From a candidate division KSB1 bacterium (lineage in GTDB: Bacteria; Zhuqueibacterota; Zhuqueibacteria; Thermofontimicrobiales; Thermofontimicrobiaceae): 64,000 bases of DNA. A model generated the notes under the pieces. That model worked only from the letters and a program-made list of their open reading frames with translations, was not told the origin of the DNA and ran no database searches. Location of the stretch: positions 52,765 to 116,764 of the forward strand of contig JAPDPQ010000015.1 of assembly GCA_034506395.1 (NCBI GenBank), given 5' to 3'. This document shows, piece after piece, positions 26,891 through 37,928 of the stretch. Made by a program: the position numbers and the translations under genes. Positions within the stretch are counted from its first letter, which is position 1. Each line of letters starts with the position of its first letter.

Positions 26891-27505
26891 GCGATTTTTT
26901 TTATTTTTTGAAATGTTCATTTTCATGATTTCATAAGGCGTTGCTTAACTTTTATAATCCTCAAAAAGTTTCATGTTCAGCGCTCTAAACGATATTCAAA
27001 ATACATTTATTTCGGATCTCAACTCTGTGAAAGAGTAGCTTGAACATCCTACAAGAGTTTTTGCCTATAAAATTTTAAAGAATCTTTGGTCCTAAGATTT
27101 GAAAGTGCTCAGATATCATCTGATGAAAATCTTCCAATATTGTTCTTTTAGATAACCAGAAGACCGGCTTACCATGCGGTAAGCAGTGTTGTTCCCAAAA
27201 TCAAAATCAACTGCCATGAAATTTTGATCCTATAGCTTATAGCTTAAATCTTCCATACTCTCCAAAAATGCCATCCAGCAGGATTAAAAATTTCCCATCA
27301 GTCTCAAAATTTAAAAGTCACCGTAATCATCTGATCCATGAGAATTGGATTCAGCTAGTTAATGAATTTGCTTACTAAATCTGAGTCTAAATGGAAATGG
27401 GAAGGTCACCGATATCGATCGATGTCGTCTAGCAACTTTTTCTTTTCATCTTTCATATCGAAAACTTGAAAAGACCAAACAAGAGCAAAGCCGCGGAGGC
27501 ACGAT
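26891..27505. other. Divergent intergenic region, no gene seen
   Basis: This is 615 bp of AT-rich DNA between the B12 promoter and the DUF4252 gene. I found no ORF with a ribosome site, tRNA or repeat. A palindromic ATCGATCGAT lies near 27414. Confidence 0.5.
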
Positions 27506-28078
27506 ATGAGCAAAATCAGTTTAGCGTGGATCGTGATCCTTGCCATTTGACTGTCTTTTGATTCTCTCATTTCTCAATATGATCTGCCTGTGAAGAAGCA
27601 TCCTGGTTATACCAAAATTGATGAGATCCCCGTGGTCGCTGGGGATCAGCAAACTGTGGATATTCATCTCCATGGGAATATTTTAAAATCCCTTGCTCAG
27701 TTTTCTGAACCCGACGATCCAGAATTTGTTGCAGCGCTTTCGAATTTGCTTCTGATCCAGATGAACGCGTTCTCAGTGGATGAAACTCTCGCAGTCAAAT
27801 TAAAACCTTCAATCGCCACATTTGAAAATCGCCTCAAGAAGCGCGGTTGGGAAAATGTTCTCCGGGTGAGAGATCATGAGGAGCAGGTCGATATTTTCAT
27901 TAAATACGACGATCAAAGCTGCATGATAGGGCTCGTGCTCCTTGCCTTTGATGGAAATGCCGATGCCGTATTCGTTAACTTCGTCGGAGATCTCGATTGG
28001 CATTCTGCTAAGAGGATCGGCGAAAAATTTGACATCAAACAAATAAAATGTCTGGATGATTACGGATTAAGACAATGA
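27506..28078 (+). CDS. DUF4252 protein with in-frame TGA in its signal peptide
   Basis: From the ATG at 27506, which has a strong GGAGG 8 bases upstream, the frame reads MSKISLAWIVILAI. It then hits TGA at 27548-27550 and continues in the same frame as LSFDSLISQYDLPV and the rest of a 162-residue domain that is open to 28078. The domain resembles DUF4252 (KHPGYTKIDEIPV at the start, VFVNFVGDLDWHSAKRIGEKF at the end), a family of small exported proteins. Without the stop, the first 23 residues would be an ordinary signal peptide. A GTG at 27590 could start a shorter unexported product. Possible explanations are a nonsense mutation, a sequencing error (TGG to TGA would give Trp) or readthrough; the intact downstream frame argues the change is recent. 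Confidence 0.7.
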
Positions 28079-28203
28079 AGCCCGGATCAGAAATGAGGTT
28101 CGAATTCGGTTCTGAGCTGCAATTGAGCGAAAATTTTATCCTGCTCTCCCCGATCCATTGGATCAAAACAGAGCAAAAAACGGCTGTGCTAATATTTTTA
28201 TGA
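28075..28203 (+). CDS. Small ORF overlapping the DUF4252 stop
   Basis: This 42-codon frame starts with ATGA overlapping the DUF4252 stop codon. It encodes a peptide with no recognisable motif (MKPGSEMRFEFGSELQLSEN and onward). The stop-start overlap suggests coupling, but there is no independent support and it may be chance. Confidence 0.2.
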   Translation: MKPGSEMRFEFGSELQLSENFILLSPIHWIKTEQKTAVLIFL

Positions 28204-28362
28204 GAGCGATCTTGGGATTGAATGAGGGGTAAAATGCTTGCTGGTCTATTGTCTCGTTTTCAAGCTCCGTGACTTATCTTTAAGATCACAGAGAGATGGA
28301 TGCCAAGCTCATCAAAAATGGTGATTCAAAAATAGGCGTGATGCTCTGAAGGAATGCAAGGC

Positions 28363-28400
28363 AAACCAGGTTTCAGATCGAAACCTGGTTTGTCGTTTTT
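28363..28400 (+). terminator. Rho-independent terminator
   Basis: AAACCAGGTTTC-agatc-GAAACCTGGTTT is a perfect 12-bp stem with a 5-nt loop, followed by gtcgttttt. The T-run orients it on the plus strand, ending transcription of the DUF4252 gene just before the convergent fucI gene. Confidence 0.85.
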
Positions 28401-28408
28401 GATCGTTG

Positions 28409-30235
28409 CTATTTTTTCAATCCATAAAGCGGGCCGAAATTGGCACAAGCGCGAAAATCAGCCCCTTCTAAATCTTTCGTGCCAAAAGCAGCCCAGGCGC
28501 TGGGACGAAAAATTCGATCTTCGGAGACATTGTGCATATAAACGGGGATTCTGAGCATGGCCGCCAGGGTGATCAACTGATCGCCGATATGACCGTAACT
28601 AATCGCCCCATGGTTGGCGCCCCAGTTCGCCATAACGGAATAGACATCCCGGAATGCACCCTGGCCAGTCAGAATCGGCGTAAACCAGGTGGTCGGCCAC
28701 GTGGGACTGGTGCGGCGATTGAGGATTTCATGCACCTCTTTAGGCAGGTCGACGGTGTAGCCTTCAGCTATTTGGAGCACTGGTCCAAGGCCCTTCACCA
28801 AGTTGATCCGCGACATCGTGACGGGCATGTCGCCTTTGGATAAAAACTGCGATGAAAATCCGCCGCCGCGAAAATACTCCAGCTCCGCCGGACACCAGCG
28901 CGTGGCTTCCAAACATCGGGCGACTTCCTCAGGGGTGATCTCCCAGAAAGGTTTCATGACAGGATTGCCCTGCTTGTCCGTCTGCTGGCCCGTTCCATCC
29001 AAAGTGGATGAGCCGGAATTGATGAGATGAATAATTCCATTTGCGGCTCTGCCGGTCAATGTCTTGCCAGTGACGCGCTTCACTGCTGCAGGGCTCCAAT
29101 AAGTGCGGACGTCAGAAAAGATTTGAGCGGTATCGGTCAATAAATGGCCAAAAAGCATAGCAACCCCGTTGAGGCAATCGTTCTCCGTGGCCATGATGAA
29201 CGGCTCGCGAATGCCGTTCCAATCGAACGAGGAATTCAGCATCGCCTCCATGAAATCGCCGTTGGGAAAATGGTCAGTCCATTGCCGCTGTCCCTGGAAG
29301 CCGGCAGCGATGGCATTATGGCCCAATGCCTCTTCTTCAAAGCCCATCTCCGCCAATTTGGGATTCCCAATCATTAAATCGCGGGCAATGATGGTCATTT
29401 TGACAACCATTTCCCATTCCCAATCTTTTCGAGCGCGAGACGTCTGAATCTCCTTCCGATTAACATCCTCGCCTTCTTTGCAGTACTTTTTCACCCAGTG
29501 CAGCGCGCGCTGGAACTCATCTTTATCATAAATTTCTTCTTCTATTCTTCGGACAAATTCGGTCATGTCCACGGTTTCGTTTCTCATGCCGAGATAATCT
29601 TGAAAGAAATCCTGATTCACAATGGAACCGGCGATCCCCATGGATACGGCCCCCAAAGCCAGATACGACTTGCCGCGCATTTCTGCCACCGCCAATCCCG
29701 CTTTGGCAAATAACAATAGCTTCTGTTTCACATCTTCTGGAATGGTGGTATCATCGCGATCTTGGACGTCTCGGCCGTAGATGCCAAACGCGGGCAATCC
29801 TTTTTGGGTATAGCCAGCCAAAGCCGCGGCAAGATATACCGCTCCGGGTCGCTCAGTGCCGTTGAACCCCCATACCGCTTTGGGGATCAGTGGGTCGCTA
29901 TCCATTACTTCCGTGCCATAGCACCAGCATGGCGTCACCGTCAGCGAGACGCCTACACCTTCGCGGGCGAATTTCTCGGCCGCAGCAGCAGCCTCTGCCA
30001 CTCCGCCAATGCATGTGTCCGCTATCACACATTCCACCGGCAAACCATTTGAATGTCGTAGATTTTGACTTAAAAATTCCGCTGCCGCCTTCGCCATGGT
30101 CATTGTTTGGTTCTCCAGCGATTCCCGAACTCCTTTGCGTCGGCCATCAATGACTGGTCGAATGCCAATTTTAGGTGTCGCGCCACGAAGTCGTTTCATC
30201 GGGGGGTTCATTTTCATCTCTTCAATCTTTGCCAT
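28409..30235 (-). CDS. fucI: L-fucose isomerase
   Basis: FucI interconverts L-fucose and L-fuculose, the first step of fucose catabolism (also D-arabinose). The 608-residue protein is very close to the E. coli enzyme (591 residues). Conserved blocks include [36 protein letters not shown] and [20 protein letters not shown]. Further matches are [17 protein letters not shown] (metal site region), [25 protein letters not shown] and [14 protein letters not shown]. The start at 30235 is preceded by GGAAAGGGAAG; the longer frame to 30343 has no support. No fucose kinase, aldolase or permease lies nearby, so the pathway is completed elsewhere or the enzyme serves another sugar. Confidence 0.97.
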   Translation of the reverse strand: MAKIEEMKMNPPMKRLRGATPKIGIRPVIDGRRKGVRESLENQTMTMAKAAAEFLSQNLRHSNGLPVECVIADTCIGGVAEAAAAAEKFAREGVGVSLTVTPCWCYGTEVMDSDPLIPKAVWGFNGTERPGAVYLAAALAGYTQKGLPAFGIYGRDVQDRDDTTIPEDVKQKLLLFAKAGLAVAEMRGKSYLALGAVSMGIAGSIVNQDFFQDYLGMRNETVDMTEFVRRIEEEIYDKDEFQRALHWVKKYCKEGEDVNRKEIQTSRARKDWEWEMVVKMTIIARDLMIGNPKLAEMGFEEEALGHNAIAAGFQGQRQWTDHFPNGDFMEAMLNSSFDWNGIREPFIMATENDCLNGVAMLFGHLLTDTAQIFSDVRTYWSPAAVKRVTGKTLTGRAANGIIHLINSGSSTLDGTGQQTDKQGNPVMKPFWEITPEEVARCLEATRWCPAELEYFRGGGFSSQFLSKGDMPVTMSRINLVKGLGPVLQIAEGYTVDLPKEVHEILNRRTSPTWPTTWFTPILTGQGAFRDVYSVMANWGANHGAISYGHIGDQLITLAAMLRIPVYMHNVSEDRIFRPSAWAAFGTKDLEGADFRACANFGPLYGLKK

Positions 30236-30914
30236 AGTTACTTCCCTTTCCTCAAAAATGACTGTTAAAATTGCTGACAACAATTTTGTATTGAAGTCTG
30301 GCTTAATGATTTTATCAGCGCCATGATTTTGATCAAGTCGCACTCTTTATCGTGCTATATTTTTATATCGTGCATGAACGAAAACCATTGAGTTTGAAGT
30401 AGCAGTGTCATTCCGAACGAAGTGAGGAATCTGGTGACATAGAGATTGTTGCACTTAAAGATTTCTCCATTCGGTCGAAATGACAAAAAGGTGAATTTTC
30501 TTTCAGGCACTAAATAAATTTTGACCGCTACCAAATGGTCAAATCCCGAATCTGTGACCCTGAAATCTGCAAACGGAAGCGGCTTTTGTGTCCCCTTTAT
30601 TTGTGAATCATGCCTGTCCCACTATATGATGGAACGGATAACAATAGCCGCTCAAAAAATCTCCCCTTTTTGCAGCTTGCTCTTTTTCATCTCAAAAGGG
30701 AAATTTCCAAAACTTCCAGACAATTCGATGTACTTTGAAGGGCCTCGTTTTCGCTAAAAACTCGATGGTCACGCTCCTATTTTTCTGTCAGCCATCTTGC
30801 AGTTCATCCGCAAAATAGAACGAAATTCGATGGTTATTAGGATTTGAAATGCCGATCAGCTTGACCGAAAGAGAGGCTACGTGAGTGAAGCGCGTTCGAT
30901 GAATTGGTTTCGAT
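30236..30914. other. Intergenic region holding an inverted-repeat element
   Basis: Apart from the 80-bp element at 30406-30485, this 679-bp gap has no gene. The stretch 30520-30780 has only short chance frames without ribosome sites. Confidence 0.5.
30406..30485. repeat. 'GTCATTCCGAACGAAG' inverted-repeat element
   Basis: It begins TGTCATTCCGAACGAAGTGA and ends ATTCGGTCGAAATGACA, its imperfect complement. It is related to the element at 32682-32776 and to the fragment at 32387-32466. Confidence 0.75.
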
Positions 30915-32231
30915 TTATGGAGCTGCGATTCTTCTTCTATTTTGTTCACAGCATTTCTTGAACTTTTTGCCACTCCCGCAGGGGCAGGGATCGTTCCGAC
31001 CGATGTCCAAACCCGGGAATCCGTGATCTTTAGCCCGCGCCCAGGACATCACGTTGGCTGGCGCTCGACAGTGACGCAGTTCATTTGCCATGAATTTCAT
31101 ATAAAGGTCAATATGTTCAAAAAACACTCGGTAGCCCTCGCAAAGATAGTTCAGTCCGACCTGACCAGTAGGCGTCTGCATAAATCGGTTCTTGGGACAT
31201 TCGCCGCGACAGATAAATAAAACTGAGCAATCATGGCAGAATTGAGGCAAGCGATCATGTTTATTGTTGCCAAATCTCCTCTGTTGATCCGATGTTACCA
31301 ATTCGATCAGGGATCGCTCCAGAATATTCCCAAGCCGATGTGTCGGATAGACAAAATGATCGCATGAATAGAGATCTCCATTATGCTCAATCGCCAATGC
31401 CTTACCACAGGTCTCCGCAAATAAACATAAGCTGGGCTCCTGGCCAGACCACCGCTGTAATGCCACTTCAAATAGCTGGATGAATTGCCTCCCAACGTCG
31501 TTTCGAACCCACTCATCGAAAATCTCAATCAAAAATTTGCCGAATTGCACTGGCTCGACCGACCAATCCGCGACCACAGCTTCGGACTGATCATCCGGGG
31601 AAACAAGCTGCCGATGAGGATGGTGATGGGAAATACGAACTCGTTCGACAATTGGAATAAATTGGATAAAGCCGCTCCCGACCTGTTTGAGAAAATGATA
31701 AACTTCAAGCGGAAGCTGAGAATTGGCCCGATTGACCGCAGTGAGGATGTTGAACTCCACGCCATGTTTCTTTAATCGCTCCAGCCCTTGCATCACCCGG
31801 TCAAACGACCCCTGGCCAGCTTTGTCCACGCGATGCATGTTATGAAGATTTTCAGGACCATCCAAGGACAATCCCACAAGAAAACGATTCTCAGCTAAAA
31901 ATTCGCACCACTGATCATTCAGTAAAATCCCATTGGTCTGAAAGGCGTTTTCAATGGTTTTTCCATCGGCATACCGCTTCTGGAGCGCAACAACCGTCTT
32001 GAAAAAATCAATCCCCAACAGCGTTGGCTCGCCCCCTTGCCAGGCGAAATTCACGACTGGGGCCTCATTGCACTGGAGATACTGGCGAACAAATGATTCC
32101 AATACCTCATCTGACATCCGCCAATTGCGATGATCGGGATAGAGATTTTCCTTTTCGAGATAGAAACAGTAGCTACAGTTCAAATTGCAAATTGGGCCAA
32201 TCGGTTTGGCGATGATATGGAATGCGATCAT
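30915..32231 (-). CDS. Anaerobic sulfatase-maturase-like radical SAM/SPASM protein with SEC-C tail
   Basis: This 438-residue protein resembles anSME, which oxidises a Cys or Ser of sulfatases to formylglycine. Residues 5-24 carry [20 protein letters not shown] with the radical-SAM cysteines C15, C19 and C22. WQGGEPTL and NGILLND follow. The SPASM region has [22 protein letters not shown] and [21 protein letters not shown], supplying auxiliary-cluster cysteines. The last 25 residues are a SEC-C zinc motif ([18 protein letters not shown]), a known extra in some homologues. No sulfatase gene is in the window, so the substrate is not proven. It sits beside GH38 and fucI, which would suit sulfated, fucosylated glycans. 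Confidence 0.88.
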   Translation of the reverse strand: MIAFHIIAKPIGPICNLNCSYCFYLEKENLYPDHRNWRMSDEVLESFVRQYLQCNEAPVVNFAWQGGEPTLLGIDFFKTVVALQKRYADGKTIENAFQTNGILLNDQWCEFLAENRFLVGLSLDGPENLHNMHRVDKAGQGSFDRVMQGLERLKKHGVEFNILTAVNRANSQLPLEVYHFLKQVGSGFIQFIPIVERVRISHHHPHRQLVSPDDQSEAVVADWSVEPVQFGKFLIEIFDEWVRNDVGRQFIQLFEVALQRWSGQEPSLCLFAETCGKALAIEHNGDLYSCDHFVYPTHRLGNILERSLIELVTSDQQRRFGNNKHDRLPQFCHDCSVLFICRGECPKNRFMQTPTGQVGLNYLCEGYRVFFEHIDLYMKFMANELRHCRAPANVMSWARAKDHGFPGLDIGRNDPCPCGSGKKFKKCCEQNRRRIAAP

Positions 32232-32884
32232 TGAAAATTAGAACGAATTTGGCTTTTGAATTTGGTTGATAGATATTTTATTTGATCCAGCACCACATAA
32301 TTTGAAACAGAATATAGCCCAAATTATCAAGTTTGTCAAGGGGTAATTTGCCACTTATGACTAATGCTTGAATGAAAACTCACCTTCTTGTCATTTCGAG
32401 CGCAGGGAGAAATCTGTAGGTCTTATAAGCTAAATGGAACAAATTTCCTCACCTCGTGCGTGATGGCATATCTAATTCAAGTTTACTGGTCTTCATTTAG
32501 GCAATAATTAGCAAATTAGATTTATGCTTTTAGGACGGGAAAAGCATATCGAGTCACAAGAATGGGAATATTTCAGCGGAATTCCGATGCCAAGGCTCAG
32601 CCAGAAAAAGTCGAGGCGGATTGATTGAACAAGGTGTCATACTTATCAGGCTGTGGAAAAATGATAATATTTAGTCTGGCCCTGTCATTCCGAACGAAGT
32701 GGGGAATTTTTATAAGCTGTTAGTTCCGTTTCATCTAGAGATTCCTTATTCCGCTTCGCTCCGTTCGGAATGACAGCAAATTTAGTAATTTCTGGGTACA
32801 CTTTTATGGGTGATATCAATTCAAGGGATCAAGAAATCACGAATCAGAGACTCACCAAATTTCAAGTTGAATAATCTCCCCAGA
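32232..32884. other. Intergenic region with two inverted-repeat elements
   Basis: This 653-bp gap lacks genes. It contains a diverged repeat copy at about 32387-32466 (TTGTCATTTCGAGCG start) and the well-formed one at 32682-32776. Confidence 0.5.
32682..32776. repeat. 95-bp inverted-repeat (MITE-like) element
   Basis: CTGTCATTCCGAACGAAGTG at the left is mirrored by TCCGTTCGGAATGACAG at the right. The centre is AT-rich and unpaired. Same family as the copy at 30406-30485. Confidence 0.8.
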
Positions 32885-35800
32885 TTAATCGTTGATCAGC
32901 ATTATGGTCCTGATACCATAACCTGGCATAGGAATTTCATTTCCTAATCTTTCGAGTGGCCGCTCAAACGGATCGCTCATATAAATTTCTTTTGGGTGCA
33001 ACGAACCCCATATCAGTCGTGCTGACCGAGGGTCGGGCGTTGGATTGAACAGTCGAAGCAAAATGGTCTTGCCGTTACGGCCCGGCTTCAACAGAGTAAC
33101 GATGACATCTTTGGGTTCAATCCTGAAGAGCGATGTCGAGCGGTGTGAATCTTTTGAAACTGGCACAGGGATGAGCGGCTGATGGCATTCAATGGCAGTC
33201 CGAGTTACCTGGGCTTGATCGTATCTTCCGTGGGGGATAATCGAGTAGCGCAATTGACAGACGCCAGGTTGATCCGCTTTGTAGTTGGTCTCCCAATAAT
33301 TGTTCATCGCAAAAGAATAGATAGTTTGAGACGGCTCAAGCTGCCTCACCCAACCACATATCGTTGCATCGGCTCGGATATCGCCCAGCTCCATCAAAGG
33401 CGCATCGATTGGCACCCAGGTGATACCGAGCTGTCCGTTGGAGATATCTACCCAACGCTGGACCGTAAACCAATTCTTGCATGCTCCTCGAAGCTGATCT
33501 TTTTCAGGACGAATGACTCCCCAGGACAGATCTAGCCGAACTTCTCCTTCGGGGATATTGAACGGAAAGCCGAAATGAATGCCCTCGGGCTCCCGAATCG
33601 ACGGCCGATCCAGTCCATTGATAATGTCGATTCGTGCAATCCCATGAATTAACCGAAGCTCTCGGCTAAGTTTATTGCACCCAGGCGCAGCAGATTCAAT
33701 GGTCACCGAGACCAGCAATTTGCCCATTTCTTTGGGGTAAATTTTCACAGGCTGATCGATCAATTTCTTGTTGCTTGGATCTCTCCCAGCGACATAAATA
33801 TAATCGTTCAGGCCATTCAGAGCGTTATGAGCCACGAAATCATGAGCGAGATTTTTGATCTTGAGGGACGAGATAGTTCCTGTGCTTGGATCGAGTTCAA
33901 GGGTGATCGTTTCATTGGAGAGCTGATTGCCCTTTACGTTCGCCTTGCCCTTTTGGAAAGCTTTGCCCGGATGGATGGTGAATCGCATACTTGCGAGGGG
34001 AGGAATATTTTCAGCTAAAAATGCCAGTTCGCCAGTCGATAATCGTTGGGACGGAACCTTCTCCCCTGCTTCATTTTTGATCATATCACCCGCAAGGTTG
34101 AAGCTGGCAGGAAGCGTTACCAGATCGGTTCGAGCCCAAGAACAGGTATTGAACACATCGATCGCTTGGATTTTTGGTTCCTTAGGAGCGATTGATCGAA
34201 ACGCGTCGGCCAATAGATCACGAGCAATGCCATCGGCGTTCTCTGCCCTTTGCTGCTTCCATTGCCATTGATGCTTGACGGATTCATCATCGGGCGCGCT
34301 AATGGAATTCCAGGCGCCCCAGGTATGCTCGCTGAACAACAAGACCTGTCGCCAGGCTTCGCCAAATCGTTCGTGGGGATAATGGCTGGCGTCCAGGATG
34401 GTCCAAAGCGCGCTGGCCTGCACCAGCCGCTCCGCAGCAGCACGATTGACCGCTGTCTCTCGTGCAGTCGAGGCCGCTCCATCCTCCCAATAAGGTGTAA
34501 AGTCGCCCCGCACTCGGGGCAACTGATCTCGATATCGGGCTTCTAATTCATGAAAAAGCTGGGCAGTGGTCGCAATCACCAAGCGCGGTGACTCGTATCG
34601 CTCGTTCCATTGATGCACCGACTCGGATAAATTCACATCTGGTGGGCCATTATCCGAGCCGATGCTATAGCGCAGCCCTACCACATCATAAGGATAATTG
34701 GCTTGAACTAGTTGCTCTAAATATGGCAGAATCCGTTCAAATTTAACTCGATCCGGGTCAAGTTCGCCAGAGAAAACATATTCCAGACCAGTGTGAAACC
34801 AGCTATAGCCTTTGCCGTGCACCCAGCAAAGCACCTGCTCTTCTCCGGATGGCGAAACCCAATAGAACGGCTGATCCGCCCAATCGAACACATGCCCGAT
34901 CCGATGCCCTAAATTTGGGCCCAACGAAAGATATTTGATCCCACTCTGGGCAAGAACCGGAATCAATCCCCAACTCCAGCCAGGTATATCGCTGATCATC
35001 GCGGCTTCGATGGGTATATCATATTCCTGAGAAAAATGTCGCGCTGGAGCTAATGCCTCCAACAGTTCTTCTGGCCGACAGAGGCCTGTCAGCAGGTTGG
35101 CATAGAGCCCATCCAATCCGATCCAGCCGTTGCGGATCGCAGCGAGCAATTTGGCCTGTTTGACATCATCCTGACGCTTCAAATACTCATCCACGTGCCA
35201 TAATTGCTCAGCATTCCATTTGAACTGCTCATGTTTTGGCAGCGATTGGCTCTGCTCGGCAATCGCGATCGCCTGCTCCAGATGATGAAATTGCATTTTG
35301 AGCACGTCTTCCTGATAATGAGTATAGCCGATATCTAAATGCGAATGCGGCAACAAATACACTGTAAATTGTCGCACTGGCTCCAAAAGCAATCGCTTCT
35401 TCACTACCAATTGTTCTCGCATTTCAATATAAATTTCGACTGGTTTCTCACGCACCACGGCCTCAAATGGCAGAGTGACCGTATTAAATCCGAAGTTGAA
35501 CGTCGTCATGATCGCTTGCTCTTTCGAATAAACATGGGCACGGATCGGTTTATTGAGGTTGACCACATGGATTCGAACATTTTGAAAGCGGCGGTTTTTA
35601 TTTTTTAAGATCCCTAATTCGGGTAAGAATGTGATCTTCGGTCGCAATGACGCTTGAAAGACCATGACCCATGCTTGGCTACCAGCCGTTTCGCCGATCA
35701 CTTTGAGCCGAAGCGGCTGCCCTGGCACAAGCTCCCGAGTTGGAAGCTCTAAAAACATATATCCAAATCGATCGCCGTATTGATCGGTCATCAAAGTCTG

Positions 35801-36241
35801 AAACGAAAGCGTCTCATCTCTTGTGCCTCTAATCGACCAATTCGGTTGTGAGGTGGAGGTAAACGTCAAACAGGATTGATCATTGATATACAGATCGAAT
35901 TTTTTCTCCCCAAGATTGCAGCCCAGACCCGCGATCCAGAGAAATGTGGCCTTTGCAAACGGATAATCTTGCGGCAGAGGCTCAGACTCCCACTCCGCTG
36001 TCATCGATCCAGTAGTGGCCCGAACGATCAATGCGGTTCGGACATCGGGATGGCAGGAATAGTAATCGATCGATTGCCCAGAGATGGCGCGCTCGAAACC
36101 CGATAGATAGCCCGGAACACTTAACAGCCGTAGATTCATGATTTCGTCCGACGCCAAATCTTGGGATCGAACGTTCCCGAATATCAGATGAACCATCAGC
36201 CCAAACAGGAATATTTGAAGCGATCTTTTTCTTGTGATCAT
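32885..36241 (-). CDS. Secreted glycoside hydrolase family 38 (alpha-mannosidase-like)
   Basis: This 1118-residue exported enzyme has a signal peptide at residues 1-27 (TRKRSLQIFLFGLMVHLIFG, cleaved near VRSQ). A beta-rich N-terminal region of about 250 residues follows, then the GH38 catalytic domain. That domain opens with LLPHSHLDIGYTHYQEDV (about residue 297), with the zinc-binding His-x-Asp. The nucleophile Asp region is AAMISDIPGWSWGLIPVLAQSGIKYLS (about residue 414). A long C-terminal beta-sandwich part (PSIREPEGIHFGFPFNIPEG) is typical of GH38. GH38 enzymes cleave alpha-mannosides. The ATG at 36241 has GAGG 6 bases upstream; an earlier in-frame start at 36367 lacks a ribosome site. 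Confidence 0.88.
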   Translation of the reverse strand: MITRKRSLQIFLFGLMVHLIFGNVRSQDLASDEIMNLRLLSVPGYLSGFERAISGQSIDYYSCHPDVRTALIVRATTGSMTAEWESEPLPQDYPFAKATFLWIAGLGCNLGEKKFDLYINDQSCLTFTSTSQPNWSIRGTRDETLSFQTLMTDQYGDRFGYMFLELPTRELVPGQPLRLKVIGETAGSQAWVMVFQASLRPKITFLPELGILKNKNRRFQNVRIHVVNLNKPIRAHVYSKEQAIMTTFNFGFNTVTLPFEAVVREKPVEIYIEMREQLVVKKRLLLEPVRQFTVYLLPHSHLDIGYTHYQEDVLKMQFHHLEQAIAIAEQSQSLPKHEQFKWNAEQLWHVDEYLKRQDDVKQAKLLAAIRNGWIGLDGLYANLLTGLCRPEELLEALAPARHFSQEYDIPIEAAMISDIPGWSWGLIPVLAQSGIKYLSLGPNLGHRIGHVFDWADQPFYWVSPSGEEQVLCWVHGKGYSWFHTGLEYVFSGELDPDRVKFERILPYLEQLVQANYPYDVVGLRYSIGSDNGPPDVNLSESVHQWNERYESPRLVIATTAQLFHELEARYRDQLPRVRGDFTPYWEDGAASTARETAVNRAAAERLVQASALWTILDASHYPHERFGEAWRQVLLFSEHTWGAWNSISAPDDESVKHQWQWKQQRAENADGIARDLLADAFRSIAPKEPKIQAIDVFNTCSWARTDLVTLPASFNLAGDMIKNEAGEKVPSQRLSTGELAFLAENIPPLASMRFTIHPGKAFQKGKANVKGNQLSNETITLELDPSTGTISSLKIKNLAHDFVAHNALNGLNDYIYVAGRDPSNKKLIDQPVKIYPKEMGKLLVSVTIESAAPGCNKLSRELRLIHGIARIDIINGLDRPSIREPEGIHFGFPFNIPEGEVRLDLSWGVIRPEKDQLRGACKNWFTVQRWVDISNGQLGITWVPIDAPLMELGDIRADATICGWVRQLEPSQTIYSFAMNNYWETNYKADQPGVCQLRYSIIPHGRYDQAQVTRTAIECHQPLIPVPVSKDSHRSTSLFRIEPKDVIVTLLKPGRNGKTILLRLFNPTPDPRSARLIWGSLHPKEIYMSDPFERPLERLGNEIPMPGYGIRTIMLIND

Positions 36242-36398
36242 GGTTGACCTCGATGGTTTGAAGGAACGGTTCATATCAAGTGCCCGCTCTGATATGGTTG
36301 ACAAAATTGAAAAATCAAAAGGCAATTTATTTTTTCTCAAAAAGGAATCATTGATCAACTTCATCAACGTTATGATCTCATCCCAAAGGCCCTAAAGT

Positions 36399-37928
36399 TC
36401 AACGCAACAGGATGAGCTTTCGAGCCGCCGAAAAATGTCCCGCGCGCAATTGATAGAAATACACGCCGCTACAAAGTTGCGCGCCATCAAAAGAGATCTC
36501 ATGCGAACCAGCCGGCAGAAAACGATCTAAAAGCTGTGCAACCAGCCTACCAGTGACATCATAAACGTTCAAGGCAACTACGCTGGAGTTTGGAAGATAA
36601 AATCGAATTCGGGTTGCACTGTTGAATGGATTGGGGGAATTTTGCTCCAATTGAAACCCTGCTTTCGGAGCGGATAGAATAGAAGTGACTGAAGTTAAAT
36701 TTGGCAATTGGGCGAAGCAGGTTTTAAAAACATCCTCTTCCACATTGTACCATCCACTATATTGGCCGTAACCCCATTGCCCTCCATTGGTGATGAAAAT
36801 GATACCATATTTTCCCAATTTCGAAAAATAGCAATCGCTGATCAATCCATAAGCTTCCCCAGGATGACCAATCAATTGCTGGCCAGGCAAGAGATCGGTT
36901 GTGGTATGATTGCCCAGTCCATAAGTCTTAAAAATACCGTAGTAGCTATCGCCATTGATGCCGTTATAGCGCCACACGACTTCATGCATGCGGCTGATCG
37001 TGGTATCAGCCAAAAGCCTCATGCCGTGATAACTTCCACCATTTAAATGAACGATCATCAGCTTCGCCAGATCGATGGCGCTGATCCTCAGTCCGCCCTG
37101 GGGAGAAAAAATGACGCCGTTTTCGCCGATCGAATAACCACTCAGATCGCGCTCTGGTGGAGAAACTCCGTTATATCGATCGAATTGGGCGACCCAAGAG
37201 CTCCCAGATTTCCGATAAAGCACGGCGAGGTCATTAATATCGGGAAGGTCGCGGACATTAAAGCTTGCCGCGATACCGAGTGGATCAAAAAGATGTTTTT
37301 TGCAATACTGATCGAATCGCTCGCCGGAAATCCGTTCCACCAACGTGCCTAAAATTCCAAAATTGATATTGGCATATTGAAAATATTTTTGATCTGGCCC
37401 ACGGCTGGCGTCGAACATGTCGGCCGTATAATAAGTCCCTCCCGGGATTAGTAACTGCTTCAAGGCAGGTGGTGGATTTTTCCCATAGGTATCTGATAAG
37501 AACCGATCGTAACCGCTACCATCCCGCAAGCTCGAAGTGTGTGATAATAGCATTTTAAAGGTGATGAATTGATTTCTGAACGCAGGGTTCTTTAGTTCAA
37601 ATCCCAGATATTGGCTGACATCGTCTTCCAGTTTGAACAAGCCTTGCTCATAAAGTTGCATGACCGCCATGGCTGTTATGAATTTGGAGATCGAAGCAAT
37701 TCGAAATTTGGTCTGTTCGTTTACGGGCAAATTGCGCTCAATATCCCTCAACCCATATCCTTGAGAAAAGACAACGCCGCTGTCTTGAACAATGGCGACA
37801 GACATGCCAACCAATTGATACTTCGTAGCGATCATCGAGAGGAGCGAGTCCAGACGTTCATTTTGTCCGAATGCTTGAGTTGCGCAAAAAAGCAGAACAT
37901 GCACAATCAATTGAATAATTCTCTTCAT
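36399..37928 (-). CDS. Secreted beta-lactamase-fold serine hydrolase with T9SS-type C-terminal domain
   Basis: The signal peptide is residues 1-21 (KRIIQLIVHVLLFCATQAFG). A class-C beta-lactamase/DD-peptidase domain follows: nucleophile S79 in SISK (S-x-x-K82), the YAN motif in FQYANINFGILG, and HPGEAYG as the third motif. The last 80 residues are a Por-type sorting domain (LEQNSPNPFNSATRIRFYLP ... VYDVTGRLVAQL ... SGVYFYQL). Such domains target proteins through the type IX system and are cleaved at the surface. The family includes esterases, D-peptidases and lactamase-like enzymes; the substrate is unknown. GAGGAAGAAAG precedes the start. It is 157 bp upstream of the GH38 gene on the same strand. 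Confidence 0.9.
   Translation of the reverse strand: MKRIIQLIVHVLLFCATQAFGQNERLDSLLSMIATKYQLVGMSVAIVQDSGVVFSQGYGLRDIERNLPVNEQTKFRIASISKFITAMAVMQLYEQGLFKLEDDVSQYLGFELKNPAFRNQFITFKMLLSHTSSLRDGSGYDRFLSDTYGKNPPPALKQLLIPGGTYYTADMFDASRGPDQKYFQYANINFGILGTLVERISGERFDQYCKKHLFDPLGIAASFNVRDLPDINDLAVLYRKSGSSWVAQFDRYNGVSPPERDLSGYSIGENGVIFSPQGGLRISAIDLAKLMIVHLNGGSYHGMRLLADTTISRMHEVVWRYNGINGDSYYGIFKTYGLGNHTTTDLLPGQQLIGHPGEAYGLISDCYFSKLGKYGIIFITNGGQWGYGQYSGWYNVEEDVFKTCFAQLPNLTSVTSILSAPKAGFQLEQNSPNPFNSATRIRFYLPNSSVVALNVYDVTGRLVAQLLDRFLPAGSHEISFDGAQLCSGVYFYQLRAGHFSAARKLILLR

Noticed and set aside
26714..26926. Small frames on both strands at the B12 riboswitch
   Set aside because: They coincide with the aptamer and promoter, which fully explain the conservation there.
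27548..27550. Selenocysteine at the DUF4252 TGA
   Set aside because: No SECIS-like stem-loop follows the codon, and selenocysteine inside a signal peptide would be pointless.
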